From assembly GCA_030272585.1 (NCBI GenBank), contig BSYQ01000010.1:3968001-4032000 (forward strand): 64,000 bases of DNA, written 5' to 3'. The notes beneath the pieces are model-generated. The model was not told the DNA's origin. It did no database searches and saw only the letters and a program-made list of their open reading frames with translations. The translations under genes were made by a program, and so were the position numbers. This document shows, in pieces, positions 21,030 through 31,526 of the stretch. The DNA is from Bryopsis sp. KO-2023 (Eukaryota > Chlorophyta > Ulvophyceae > Bryopsidales > Bryopsidaceae). The number at the start of each line of letters is the position of its first letter. The first letter of the stretch is position 1.

Positions 21030-21355
21030 AACGCCGCCTCTTATCTAGTAAATCGTCCCGACTCTAAATAAGAAGATTGTCTGCTTGGAATGGTCAAATA
21101 AATTCAATAAACAATTCAATCATTTCCAAATCATAAAACTGTAATCAAACTAAAAATCCCCCAACCTTTTGATTCCCCCAGAAAACCCACCCCAGTTCCA
21201 CTCAACGACCCCGAACACCCATCAATGTCTCTGACGGTCTTGCGCGGCTACCACTGCGTCCACAGCATACTCTAGCTCCTTGCGCGCTCCAACAGTCCAC
21301 CATATCGACGGTGGTGTCTCTGATCCAGTACCTCCAAACTCCTTTGCAGCAGTCC
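21030..21355 (-). other. 3' noncoding part of element D
   Basis: Lies between D's 3' LTR and the H insertion. No open frame of note. Confidence 0.5.
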
Positions 21356-21628
21356 TGTTATAAACCTCTCTCTCCTAGGAAAATAACCTCTCAGCGCCCT
21401 TCCTTGAAGTCCCTTTAACCCATCAAACCCCCACTCCTTGATGGGACCCTTGAGATGACAGGGATCACCTCAGGGCGAGACACCTGGGCTTGCTATGAGT
21501 CATCCTTTCAGCACACGTGCTATAATGATCTCATGGACCTTAAGCATATGACTAGAGCCATGTTAGTGCCCATGACTAACCCTTGAGCTCTAGTAGTGCA
21601 TAGACATACTCGGCGTACACTTATAACA
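21356..21628 (-). repeat. 3' LTR of element H
   Basis: Minus-strand ends TGTTATAAGTG and GGTTTATAACA. A G-rich polypurine tract (minus strand) is adjacent at 21631-21641. Confidence 0.95.
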
Positions 21629-21777
21629 GTGCCCCCCCCCTGATGTGAAGCCGCCCTCGGCTTTACTAGGGAATCAAATGCTGATTAGCATCAAGCAAAA
21701 GATAGCTGTCTTTTGACATTTGCACTTTCAGAGAAAGAAGATCATCATCATCCAGTGGCCTACTGTGATATGATGTC

Positions 21778-24700
21778 TCAAACCTTCGCTTTTGATCTTC
21801 TACGGATCGTGCGAGGTACTACAGTCGACTGTTCTTGCGATTGGTGAAATGCATCAACCAATTCCTTTGCATGCAAGACATTTTCTTCGGGTTCCCAAGA
21901 GTTATGTTCATGGCCATAACCAAGCCACTTCACAAGGTATTCTGTATGGCATTTCTTCCCTCTGCGTCGCTCTCTGCGATCAAGAATGCGCTCAACCTCC
22001 CACTCCAGATCTCCCTCGATCTCAACAGGTGGTGGTGGTTGTACAGTTCCTTTAGCCCAATATGGCTTTAACAGTGAAGCATGGAACACCGGATGTATGG
22101 GCAAAGTTGCAGGAAGCTTCAGCTTGAATGCAACCTCATTTATTTCACGCTCAATTGGGAAAGGTCCTACCCATTTTGGCGTTAATTTACGTGAACCTGG
22201 GTGCTTGAGTCGAAGATTTCTTGCATCTAATAATACAAGGTCTCCTACTTTGACTTGCACTGGTACACGATGGCGATCAGCTTGCGCTTTAAAGCGTTGC
22301 TGTGCGGCTTGAAGGCGTTTCTTTGCCTCAACAATCCCTTCCCGAATTTCATTCGTCATTTTCTGAACTTCTGGTACAGCCACTTGCTTCGACCCTTTTC
22401 TAGGGATCTGAGCAGTCAATGCTGTCCATGGATCTCTTCCATAATTCAGAAAGAAGGGTGTTTCACCAGTTGCTTCGGATTTAGAGTTATTTATTGCAAA
22501 CTCTACAACCGGTAACAAATCCGCCCAATTCTTTTGGGATGGCCCGACAAAGTGGCGGAGTGTATCCTCCATGACTTTGTTCATAGCTTCGGTTTGCCCA
22601 TCTGTTTGTGGGTGATAAGCCGAAGACAAGGCCTGTGAGATTTCCCATGTATAGCACAACTCCCTGAAGAAGTGCGATACAAATCTCGGGTCTCTATCTG
22701 TGACCAACTTCTTTGGCATACCATGTGCTTTGAATACATGGTTCACAAAGAGTTTTGCTGCATCTACGGCTGAGCACTCTGTACTTGTTGCCGCCAAATG
22801 AACCATTTTGGTCAACATATCCACAAATACGAGGATTGCATCATGACCTTCTCCTCTAGATAGTGGGAGATTAGTGACAAAATCCATCGAAACAGTTTCC
22901 CATTGTGCATTCGGGATAGGCAAGGGTTTCAGAGGGCCTTGTGGCTTTGTTCGCCTCCCTTTATGCCTTTGACATGAGTCACATCCTCGCACATAGGATT
23001 TGATTTGGTCCTCCATTTGAGGCCACCCGAAATGTTTCTTGATTTGCCGACTTGTCTTAGCCACTCCAAAGTGACCCGAATAGACATTGCTATGGCAATC
23101 TTGGATTATTTCTTGTCTCAATGATCCATCATTTGGTACTGATATCACATTTCCATTCCACCAAATTCCATCTTGGTTCTGTAACATCTGGGCAGCTTCC
23201 AGAGTTTGATACCAAGGATCTTTGGTGTACCCTTCAACCAGCCTTGACTCCAACTGGGTATGATAACCCCGAGGCAGAGATGGGACCTCAGGATCCCGCG
23301 GTCTAGAAACCAAGCCACTCGATCTCACGGTCTCGCACAATACTCCAATTGAAGAAGGAGAAGACGGTATACGTGACAAGGGATCAGCCACATTTACTCG
23401 CCCTGGTCTATACTCCCATTCAAATTGGAAATCATGGAGCAATTCTAGCCAGCGGACCTGCCGTCGATTCAAGGTCGATCGGGAATGAAAGAATGTGTTT
23501 GGACTATGGTCGGTAATCACTCGGAATTTTCTGCCTTGCAAGTAGCATCTCCATAATTGAAGTGCATACACAGTAGCATACATTTCCTGATCACTCGTCG
23601 ACCAATTGAGTTGTGGACCTTGCAGCTTTTTGCTTTCATAAGCTATTGGGTGTCCTTCTTGCAGGAGAACTGCTCCAATTGCCTTTGTAGAAGCATCAGT
23701 GATTACTTCGAAAGGTTTAGAGAAGTCCGGCAAAACCAAACACGGTGCTTCCGTGAGTGCCGTTTTCACCCCTTCAAAAGCTGTCTCACACTCATGAGTC
23801 CATTCCCATGTCTTCTTCTTTTTGAGAAGATCAGTCATTGGAGAAGCCAAGGCTGAATACCCCTGTACGAACTTGCGAAAGTAATTGGCGAGTCCGAGGA
23901 ACGACCTTAAGTCATCCACCCCACTAGGACGAGGCCAAATTTTCACTTTAGCCGTTTTACTCGGGTCAACTGAGATACCATTGCGGCCCACCACGAACCC
24001 TAAATAGCGCAACTCAGTTTTATTGAAGTCACATTTGGACTTCTTCAAGAACAATTTATGTTCTCGCAACCTTTGTAATACTTCTCGAAGATGTATCAAA
24101 TGTTCCTTTGGTGTCTTTGAAAAGACTAAAATGTCATCCAAGTAGATCAAGACATATTTGCCTATCATACCATGGAAGACTGAGTTCATCAGTGTCTGAA
24201 ACACTGCCGGTGCATTAGAGAATCCCATCGGGAGCACCCGGTACTCAAATAAACCAAAGGGTGTTTTGAAGGCTGTTTTGGGGATGTCGTCTTCCTTGAC
24301 TCTGACTTGCCAGTATCCAGCTCTCAGGTCAAGAGAAGTAAAACATCTCGAGCCTTGTAACTCATCCAAGAGATCGTCGATCCGTGGAATCGGGAACTGA
24401 TTCCGGATAGTTACTTTATTAAGACCCCTGTAGTCTATGCACATCCTGAAGCCTCCATCCTTTTTCGGTACGAAAAGAACTGGAGCACCCCAAGGGCTAG
24501 AACTAGGTCTTATGAGCTTTTTGGCTAAGAGTTCGGACAATTGATCCTGAATCTCTTGCCGCTCTGCGGGGGAATACCGAAAAAGTGGCCGGTTTACAGG
24601 ACGTGTACCTTCTTCTAAAGGAAGGTCCACTTCTACGGCTCTTTCCGGGGGATATTCCGCCAAACCAGTTACAAACAAATCATCAAATTCCTCCAAGAGA

Positions 24701-26175
24701 GATTCCATCTCCTTCTCGGGGACTTGATCCGATTTACCGGTTTCCTCCGCTACACTCACATGTGCGGGTACGTCCTGTACTTCACGAACTACCACCAGAA
24801 CTGGTTGAAGAGAGGAATCCTTGAGTTTTCTCTTCACCTGTGGAATAGTGAGTAAGGAACCAACATTTCTGTGGGGAATTCTTTGTTCTCCACCAGTGGC
24901 CTTGGGCAAAAGACCCTGGCGTATCAAGATCCGTTGGTTTGCAGAATTCGTCACGGCACACTTCTTCTCAAAGAAGTCCAAGACTGCCTTGCGATTTCGC
25001 AACCACGTATCACCCAAAATGATATCAAATTTCTCCATCAGATCAATCACCAAACAATTCAACTTCTCGCGGAAGCCTTGAATTTTCAGAGAGATCTTTG
25101 TTTCACCTAAGATATCAATATAACTCCCATTGGCCAATTCGGCTTGCGAACTTGTGGTTACCTTGAAGGAAATCCCATTTTGTTCACAAAATCTCTTGGA
25201 AAGGAATGCTAATCCCTTAGCTCCTGAGTCCAAAAGACAATGGGCAGGAATGCCACTAAGAGTTCCCTCAAAGTGCATTGACATCCTGTCTTGGGTAAGT
25301 AAATCTTGAGTATCCTTTGGTACCAAGGGGACAGGTGGGTCATAGTATACATTCACTGGCCAAGGAAGACCTGGAAGTCTTTTCCGGCGCTTTCCTTTCA
25401 TAGCGGTGAACAAAACCATGCCCTTCTTGTATTGTGCAATTAGTCTCATAGAGGCCAAGGCCGGATGCGGCTCTTTATTCCACTGTGGAACCAGAATGCA
25501 ACAAGAAGTATTGTGTGGAGACTTATTCTTTTCTCTCACATAGTGATCAATGTATTTGTGAAGCTCCTTGAATGGAGGATTCAGCCATACATGTTCACCT
25601 GAAAGATTAGTCTCAAAAAACCCCTTACCAACACAAAACTTTGCACACAAGGCATTGGTTTGGTCTGAGTTAGCACACCCGTCCAAGCTAAACGCTTGTC
25701 CCGTGAGTGACTCGAGACGCTGAAACTCTGCCTTGAGTATTGTTTTGTCTGATTGGATATTAGATCTTTCATTCACATCCTCTGGAGGGACAGAAGTTTG
25801 TGCTTCTTCCTGTTTCTCCTTTCTCTTTTGACCACGAGTCACGATAGGCGCTAAATGTGCACTATCCACTTCCATTGGGTCACAATTAGGATGAGAATTC
25901 AAATCTTGCCTCAGAAATTTCCAGTCATGGGGCTTGGACCTCTGAGAAACATGTGTAACAACCTCTTTGGGTTTTCCACATTTATGTCCTCGTGTCCAAG
26001 TCTCTCCACAAAACCAGCACAATCCCAACTGTTTGCGAGCTTTCAACTCTGCTTTGGTCAGTTGGCTGACTGATTTTCTCTTAGAAACTTGAGGTTTAGA
26101 GGAATGCTCAGTAGCATTTTTCCTCTCATCAAAAGAATCACTTTGCCCCGTGTTCTTTTGGGTGGATTTCTGCAT
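21778..26175 (-). CDS. Pol polyprotein with Dam-like methyltransferase domain and chromodomain (element H)
   Basis: 1465 residues from the ATG at 26175. In order: zinc knuckle CWFCGETWTRGHKC (53-66), then about residues 148-280 resembling phage N6-adenine methyltransferase (SLDGCANSDQTNALC, GEHVWLNPPF at about 193-202, SCCILVPQW). Then protease LLDSGAKG (about 314), RT with YLDDILVFS, RNase H (ITDASTKAIGAV), integrase (HFGVAKT, CDSCQRHK, TDRDPRF, QTDGQTEA) and chromodomain (WEVERILDRR, LVKWLGYGHEHNSWEPE). No capsid domain precedes the zinc knuckle and only about 550 noncoding bases lie upstream, so gag may be supplied in trans. The NPPF catalytic motif is intact, unlike in element I. Confidence 0.93.
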   Translation of the reverse strand: MQKSTQKNTGQSDSFDERKNATEHSSKPQVSKRKSVSQLTKAELKARKQLGLCWFCGETWTRGHKCGKPKEVVTHVSQRSKPHDWKFLRQDLNSHPNCDPMEVDSAHLAPIVTRGQKRKEKQEEAQTSVPPEDVNERSNIQSDKTILKAEFQRLESLTGQAFSLDGCANSDQTNALCAKFCVGKGFFETNLSGEHVWLNPPFKELHKYIDHYVREKNKSPHNTSCCILVPQWNKEPHPALASMRLIAQYKKGMVLFTAMKGKRRKRLPGLPWPVNVYYDPPVPLVPKDTQDLLTQDRMSMHFEGTLSGIPAHCLLDSGAKGLAFLSKRFCEQNGISFKVTTSSQAELANGSYIDILGETKISLKIQGFREKLNCLVIDLMEKFDIILGDTWLRNRKAVLDFFEKKCAVTNSANQRILIRQGLLPKATGGEQRIPHRNVGSLLTIPQVKRKLKDSSLQPVLVVVREVQDVPAHVSVAEETGKSDQVPEKEMESLLEEFDDLFVTGLAEYPPERAVEVDLPLEEGTRPVNRPLFRYSPAERQEIQDQLSELLAKKLIRPSSSPWGAPVLFVPKKDGGFRMCIDYRGLNKVTIRNQFPIPRIDDLLDELQGSRCFTSLDLRAGYWQVRVKEDDIPKTAFKTPFGLFEYRVLPMGFSNAPAVFQTLMNSVFHGMIGKYVLIYLDDILVFSKTPKEHLIHLREVLQRLREHKLFLKKSKCDFNKTELRYLGFVVGRNGISVDPSKTAKVKIWPRPSGVDDLRSFLGLANYFRKFVQGYSALASPMTDLLKKKKTWEWTHECETAFEGVKTALTEAPCLVLPDFSKPFEVITDASTKAIGAVLLQEGHPIAYESKKLQGPQLNWSTSDQEMYATVYALQLWRCYLQGRKFRVITDHSPNTFFHSRSTLNRRQVRWLELLHDFQFEWEYRPGRVNVADPLSRIPSSPSSIGVLCETVRSSGLVSRPRDPEVPSLPRGYHTQLESRLVEGYTKDPWYQTLEAAQMLQNQDGIWWNGNVISVPNDGSLRQEIIQDCHSNVYSGHFGVAKTSRQIKKHFGWPQMEDQIKSYVRGCDSCQRHKGRRTKPQGPLKPLPIPNAQWETVSMDFVTNLPLSRGEGHDAILVFVDMLTKMVHLAATSTECSAVDAAKLFVNHVFKAHGMPKKLVTDRDPRFVSHFFRELCYTWEISQALSSAYHPQTDGQTEAMNKVMEDTLRHFVGPSQKNWADLLPVVEFAINNSKSEATGETPFFLNYGRDPWTALTAQIPRKGSKQVAVPEVQKMTNEIREGIVEAKKRLQAAQQRFKAQADRHRVPVQVKVGDLVLLDARNLRLKHPGSRKLTPKWVGPFPIEREINEVAFKLKLPATLPIHPVFHASLLKPYWAKGTVQPPPPVEIEGDLEWEVERILDRRERRRGKKCHTEYLVKWLGYGHEHNSWEPEENVLHAKELVDAFHQSQEQSTVVPRTIRRRSKAKV

Positions 26176-26728
26176 TTTCTTGCAGTATCCCTCTACTTCA
26201 AGCCCGCGGCGAAGAAGTGAGTATGAGAGTTATTTTTAGACCAACACCTGTGTTGGGGGAAACCTCTGTGGATATTCCCTTTGTCCTTTAGACAAATCTG
26301 TAACCACCTCTTTGTGTGGATAACTCTTCTTTTCGTGGTGTTTCCTTGTTAACTGCTTTAATTTAATTTTTCCTTGGACACAACAAGCACCTCTAGGGTC
26401 TGCTTGAAAAATCTCCAAAAATCTCAAAATATCGTCCAATCCTGACGAAAAATATTAAGGACCTCTTGGGTCTCCTCAAAATAGACAAAGGACCTCTTGG
26501 GTCTCCTTCGCAACTCGAAAAACCACTCTGCAGAAAGTCTGAAGCAATACCCTAACTTTGACAGAGCATAACTTCCCGCACACAGCTCGGAATAAACCCC
26601 AACTGGACTCAAACGAAGCGGATTTTTCTTAGCTTACTTTTAGACACCTTATTTGTCCAATTCGGACCTTAGACGCTGAAGTTATCGTCGTTTCCGTGAC
26701 GGACTCTTCACCTGCTCCGAAACCAAAC
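26176..26728 (-). other. Leader of element H, with primer site at 26714-26725
   Basis: Contains GCTCCGAAACCA (inverse of TGGTTTCGGAGC) next to the 5' LTR. No gag frame was recognised. Confidence 0.65.
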
Positions 26729-27001
26729 TGTTATAAACCTCTCTCTCCTAGGAAAATAACCTCTCAGCGCCCTTCCTTGAAGTCCCTTTAACCCATCAAA
26801 CCCCCACTCCTTGATGGGACCCTTGAGATGACAGGGATCACCTCAGGGCGAGACACCTGGGCTTGCTATGAGTCATCCTTTCAGCACACGTGCTATAATG
26901 ATCTCATGGACCTTAAGCATATGACTAGAGCCATGTTAGTGCCCATGACTAACCCTTGAGCTCTAGTAGTGCATAGACATACTCGGCGTACACTTATAAC
27001 A
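26729..27001 (-). repeat. 5' LTR of element H
   Basis: Identical by eye to 21356-21628, which points to a recent insertion. Confidence 0.95.
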
Positions 27002-27261
27002 AGTCCCCACAGTCGGCTGTTCACGCTAGCGTGATAACCGGTGTCTGCTCAGTCCTTCCCTTTAGCGCTAGGTAAACGTCCACCAAAACTGTCCCATACC
27101 AGCCCCAGTGGCGGTGCTGCCACCGGCCAACTGAAATCAGCGGATATGCTGAGAGTTTGTCGGCTCCTCGTTGAGTTCCACTTATTTCAGAACTGGTTTA
27201 AGCTCCCCTCGCCCACTGTCCGCCACTTGTTCTCGACGACGATAGATGTTCTCCCCAACAT

Positions 27262-29124
27262 CTACCCCAAGCGTGCGGCAGCGCGGTATTCAGCTACAGC
27301 AAGTGGTGCGTTCTGCAGTTCATCGTCCGGTAACCACAGTGCCTCCTCCATGCCATATCCTCGCCACTTAATCAAGTACTCCAGGATCGTTCGCCGACCC
27401 CTTCTCCTTTCCCGGTGGTCCACAACTCGCTCTACTTCATATTCTTCTTCTCCTTCCACCAAATCCGCCGGTGGAGCTTCCAATTCACGGCGGCCATACT
27501 GCTGAGTGGAATGGAACTCACGCAGTAATGATACATGGAAGACGTTGTGGATTCGCCACCCTCGAGGAAGTTCAAGACGATATGCAACATCCCCGACTTT
27601 CGCCAGGATGCGGAACGGACCTACATAGCGTGCCTGTAGTTTCTTGCTTGGCCCGCTGTGCATCAGCTCAATGTTCTTCGTCCGCAGTAGGACACGTTCT
27701 CCCACAGCAAAGTTTTGATCGCGTCGGCTCTGGTCCGCCAATCGCTTCATTCTTACTCTTGCTGCCCCCAGATAGTTTTGTGCGGTTCTTAAGTCTCTTT
27801 GAATCCGCTGGGTGAACTGTCTTACCCCTTCCGCTCGCGCCTGTAGTGCGCCAGACACAAGTGCAGCGGGATGCTCCGGATGTATCCCATAGTTGAGATA
27901 AAATGGTGTATAGCGGGTAGCAGAGTGAACGCCATTATTATAGACATACTCCACTTGCGCCAACCGAAGATCCCAGTCGTTTTGTCTCTCAGAAACGTAC
28001 GCCCTCAGCGTTTCTTGTACAGTTCGGATATCCCGCTCCGTAATTCCATTTGTTTGCGGGTGAAAGGCGGTCGACATGCGGAGCTCTCCGCCCAGCATCG
28101 CCCAGAGTGCTCGCCAAAACTCACTCGTGAACCTTACGTCGCGATCACTGATTATGGAACGTGGAAGTCCGTGGTACTTCCAAACGCCCTCAAAGAACAG
28201 TCGCGCGTATCCTTCAGCGGTAACACGTGTGGTAGTGGGAACAAGATGAATCATTTTGGTTAGGCGGTCAAGGAATACCGCAATGGCATCGAATCCCCGC
28301 TCTGTTTGAGGTAAAGCAACCACCAAATCAGTCGCGATGGATTCCCACTTCCGCCCTGGCACTGGCAATGGTGTTAACAAACCAGCCGGCCGTCGTGACT
28401 CCACCTTAGTTCGTTGACAAGTGGGACACGTGCGGACGTAGTGGTTGACCTCCTTCTTCCAGAATTTCCAGTAGAAGTATCTTCCCACTAATTCTCTTGT
28501 TCTTTCTTGGCCCTTGTGGCCGCTCGCAGGGCTATCATGACAGAGCCGCAGTATTTTGTTGCGGATGTTCCCCCGCGGTACCACCAAGCGTAGCTCCTCT
28601 TCATCCGATAGTCGTCTCTTGAGTAAACCGTCTTCCTCCATCACGTACATAGCTTCCGCTTCCGCTTCTCGCGCTTCTAACCGCAATACAATGTCCGCCA
28701 CCAATGGATCCAACCTCTGTGCGTTTCTTATAGCATCAATGAGGTCATCAGTGGGACCGGTGCGCGCGTCAACCAGAGCGGAAAGCTCTAGTGGCGGTTG
28801 AGTCTTGTTTCCCCTATCGCCAGACTCCTCCCTCAACGGATCAACTTTGTCGGCCTGTGTCCGACTAACTTTGTCGTCCAGCCTACTAATTTTGTCGTCC
28901 GTGTTGGACTCCGGGGCACGTCGAGCAAGTGCTTCCACTTCTTCAGCTGACGGATCCCAAAATTTCAATGGGGGCTCATCAAAAGCTACCTCCGACTGGT
29001 CCGATGCCCAGTCCCCCAATTGTCCTTTCCCCGGGCGGTCAGGTCTAGTGGCCTGTCCGCTTAAGTCTTCATCTGTCTTGCGGGATCCCACCCCAGGCTT
29101 TTGTCGTCCTGGGGGGTTTCTCAC
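27262..29124 (-). CDS. Integrase-chromodomain protein of element D (no RT)
   Basis: The frame opens after a stop near 29142. There is no ATG before the integrase; the first in-frame ATG codes for the M of MYVMEEDG, and a GTG lies at 29124. The N-terminal third is charged and repetitive (DDKISRLDDKVSRTQ). Then comes an integrase with HHCC finger (HDSPASGHKG, CPTCQRTK), DDE core (ATDLVVALP, SDRDVRFTS, PQTNGITE) and a chromodomain (YEVERVVDHRERR, IKWRGYGMEEALWLP). Protease, RT and RNase H are absent. It is either a deletion derivative mobilised in trans or the 3' part of a pol whose 5' part was lost. Confidence 0.85.
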   Translation of the reverse strand: MRNPPGRQKPGVGSRKTDEDLSGQATRPDRPGKGQLGDWASDQSEVAFDEPPLKFWDPSAEEVEALARRAPESNTDDKISRLDDKVSRTQADKVDPLREESGDRGNKTQPPLELSALVDARTGPTDDLIDAIRNAQRLDPLVADIVLRLEAREAEAEAMYVMEEDGLLKRRLSDEEELRLVVPRGNIRNKILRLCHDSPASGHKGQERTRELVGRYFYWKFWKKEVNHYVRTCPTCQRTKVESRRPAGLLTPLPVPGRKWESIATDLVVALPQTERGFDAIAVFLDRLTKMIHLVPTTTRVTAEGYARLFFEGVWKYHGLPRSIISDRDVRFTSEFWRALWAMLGGELRMSTAFHPQTNGITERDIRTVQETLRAYVSERQNDWDLRLAQVEYVYNNGVHSATRYTPFYLNYGIHPEHPAALVSGALQARAEGVRQFTQRIQRDLRTAQNYLGAARVRMKRLADQSRRDQNFAVGERVLLRTKNIELMHSGPSKKLQARYVGPFRILAKVGDVAYRLELPRGWRIHNVFHVSLLREFHSTQQYGRRELEAPPADLVEGEEEYEVERVVDHRERRRGRRTILEYLIKWRGYGMEEALWLPDDELQNAPLAVAEYRAAARLG

Positions 29125-29677
29125 ACCAGAAGTTGGCGACTAGCAATTTCCTACACAGTGTTGAAGTCCGTTCTTCCCACACTTGTGTCGACCAATCCGC
29201 CTTGTCAACGAATAGTTAGTTTTCCGCTATGTGTGGTCACGTGATAGTCCGCCTATTCACAGTCCGCTGGGCACACTGCTGATTCTTCAGTGTTGCTCCA
29301 ACACTTTTGTCCGCTACCCAATCCTTTGTCGGCCTTCCACCAACTTTTGTCGGCCTTCCCACTACTTTTGTCGGCCTTCCAACTACTTTAGTCGGCCGTC
29401 CACCTACTTTAGTCGGCCTTAAGTCCGACTAAACTTTGTAGGCCCTGGAAGTAGTACTTAATCACGCTCTGGACGACTATTTCCACAACAGTCGGCCCCT
29501 GGAGTCCGCCTTGGGATAGTAGGACCTCCAAACGTAGTAGCACTTCGTAGTATAGCTTCCAGGCGTTGTAGGTTGTAGTTCTTGGACCGTGTTAGGGTTG
29601 GGTGCGCGCGAATTCGCCTCTCAGGTCGACCTTCGCTCTCTATTTCGCCTAGGCTCTTCGCTGGGCTCCGAAACCAA
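29125..29677 (-). other. Leader of element D, with tandem repeat and primer site
   Basis: GCTCCGAAACCA at 29665-29676 is the primer site. About 29325-29425 holds five imperfect units of roughly 20-25 bp containing TTTGTCGGCCTTCC. No gene. Confidence 0.7.
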
Positions 29678-29909
29678 TGTTACAGCTCCGTGGGTTATGA
29701 GCTGTGTAACGAACTGAGGGTGGGGCGATAGACACACACGAGCACACTTGAAGGGAAAATAACTTACAGTGAAAATAACGTTCGAACCTAGCACAGAGCC
29801 CTCCTTGTAACCTCTGTAGTACAATCGTACTCTGAGGTGACCCCTGTACTATCCCGTACTACCAAGTCCAAGTCAGACATGCAGCTGTCTGTACCACACA
29901 TGCGCTACA
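29678..29909 (-). repeat. 5' LTR of element D
   Basis: Matches 20798-21029 with one difference seen (TTACAGTG against TTACAATG). Confidence 0.95.
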
Positions 29910-30249
29910 GGCATACTAGGGATCCGATCCCGATCTGTCGGTCATCGATCAAACCGATCTCCGATCAAGATCGGCACCCGTAATTTCCGATCAAATCGAT
30001 CATCGATCAGATCGGTCCGATCAAACCGATCACCGATCAAAATCGGACCGATCACAAAAATCGGTCCGACTTTTCCGATCAAAATCGGCCGATCACCCAA
30101 TTCTGCCTCGGAAACCAGATCGGATCGGGATCGGGATCGGCGTTTTCCGATCAGATCGAATCTGCTGATCACCCACCGATCCCGATCCGATCATGATCGG
30201 AAATCGGGTGACGCGCAAAGTAACCCCCACAGGGTCCCCAGAACCCAAG

Positions 30250-30329
30250 GGAACCGAGTGGGATTCGAACACTGTACCGCACGGTGTCGAGTCATCTACA
30301 CTGAGCGCTAAGCCAAGTGGACCACGATG
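30250..30329 (-). other. tRNA-like cassette 1 of element C
   Basis: Minus strand; B-box GTGTTCGAATCCC. Mirror of 31448-31526. Confidence 0.55.
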
Positions 30330-30757
30330 ATTTTGTGGTTGTTGCAATAATATACCCTAATTTCACAGAATTACAAACAGATTAAGGTATATCATCGCAA
30401 CAGCCACCATACTATGGATCCGATCACGATCTAATCGGTCGTGGATTGATCGGTCCGACCGATTAAATCGTGATCGGGTTTTTCCGATCAGATCGATCGC
30501 CGATCAAATCGGTTTGGCCGATCATCGATGGAGATCGGCCGATCACCAATCTGATCGGCTGACCGATTTAATCGGCCAACTTTGATCGGCCGATCACGAT
30601 CACACCGTCCAACATCGGCCGATCAAGCGCCGACAGGGCGAGGCGCTTGATCGTGATCGTGATCGTGATCGGAGATGCCGATTAGATCGGATCATGATCG
30701 GTCAATTGATCGGTCCATCACAAATGCCGAGAAATCACCACCCGCAGGTGTTTCTGG

Positions 30758-30831
30758 GGTGCAAGGATTCGAACCTGGGACCTAACAGACTAGAGACAGA
30801 CGCATTAACGCTTGGACCACTCGGAGCCACG
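30758..30831 (-). other. tRNA-like cassette 1 of element G
   Basis: Minus strand: GGCTCCGAGTGGTCCAAGCG and B-box GGTTCGAATCC. Confidence 0.6.
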
Positions 30832-30913
30832 GTCACTAGGTCATCCGTGTCATTATATACCTCAGTTTGTCGGACTGACAGATCACGTATATAATGACAC
30901 GGATAACCTACAA

Positions 30914-30989
30914 ACCGTGGCTCCGAGTGGTCCAAGCGTTAATGAGTATGCTTCTAATCCGTTAGGTACCCGGTTCGAATCCTTCCACC
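30914..30989 (+). other. tRNA-like cassette 2 of element G
   Basis: GGCTCCGAGTGGTCCAAGCG resembles the D-arm of class II tRNAs (Ser/Leu). A B-box GGTTCGAATCC follows and then CACCTGCGGGTGGTGACTT. Confidence 0.65.
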
Positions 30990-31447
30990 TCAGAAACACC
31001 TGCGGGTGGTGACTTGTCGGCATTTTCGCGAGACCGATCAATTCATCGATCAAATGATCAATACCGATCATGATCGGATGCAGGTCCGATCACGATCGGC
31101 CGATCACGATCACACCGATCAAGGTCAGCCGATGAAGTGCCGACAGGTCGCGGCGCTTGATCGTGATCGGGATCGTGATCGGAACAACCGATCAGATCGG
31201 TGATCGGCGAACCGATCACGATCACGATCAACATGTGATCGGACGATCAAGAGCACGATCAACATTTGATCGGCCGATCACGATCACGATCACCGATCAG
31301 CCAAAAATGAAAAAAAAAAAAAAAAAAACCGATCATTGCTAAAATCGGTTCTAGGACGCAGTTATGATGTCGGATTACTGCTGTGACCTAATATTACCTT
31401 AGTTTTGGAAGATCGATCAGATCCATAGTATGACAGCCACAAAATCA

Positions 31448-31526
31448 TCGTGGTCCACTTGGCTTAGCGCTCAGTGTAGATGACTCGACACCGTGCGGTA
31501 CGGTGTTCGAATCCCACTCGGTTCCC
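31448..31526 (+). other. tRNA-like cassette 2 of element C
   Basis: GTGGTCCACTTGGCTTAGCG, then B-box GTGTTCGAATCCC. It is followed by GGGACCCTGCGGGGGTTAC, almost the same hairpin as downstream of the cassette in MITE J1. Confidence 0.6.

Larger units (their letters stand above)
21356..27001 (-). mobile_element. Gypsy element H (nested in D)
   Basis: LTRs at 21356-21628 and 26729-27001 (273 bp, identical by eye), TSD AGTCC (21351-21355 and 27002-27006). Minus-strand element with one long ORF. A capsid-like gag is absent compared with its relative, element I. Confidence 0.95.
20798..29909 (-). mobile_element. Gypsy element D, integrase-only (nested in hAT A)
   Basis: LTRs at 20798-21029 and 29678-29909 (232 bp, one difference seen). 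TSD GGTGG: left 20793-20797, right split by element C (29910-29911 plus 32019-32021). The primer site is next to the right LTR, so transcription runs on the minus strand. Only integrase and chromodomain are encoded. Gag, protease and RT are missing and the space before integrase is only about 550 bp. Element H is inserted in its 3' region. Confidence 0.92.
30408..31432 (+). mobile_element. Non-autonomous hAT element G (1025 bp, nested in C)
   Basis: Ends CATACTATGGATCC and GATCCATAGTATG; TSD ACAGCCAC (30400-30407 and 31433-31440). GATCGG arrays flank an inverted pair of tRNA-like cassettes about a TATATAATGACACGG centre. Similar in plan to element B. Confidence 0.92.
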
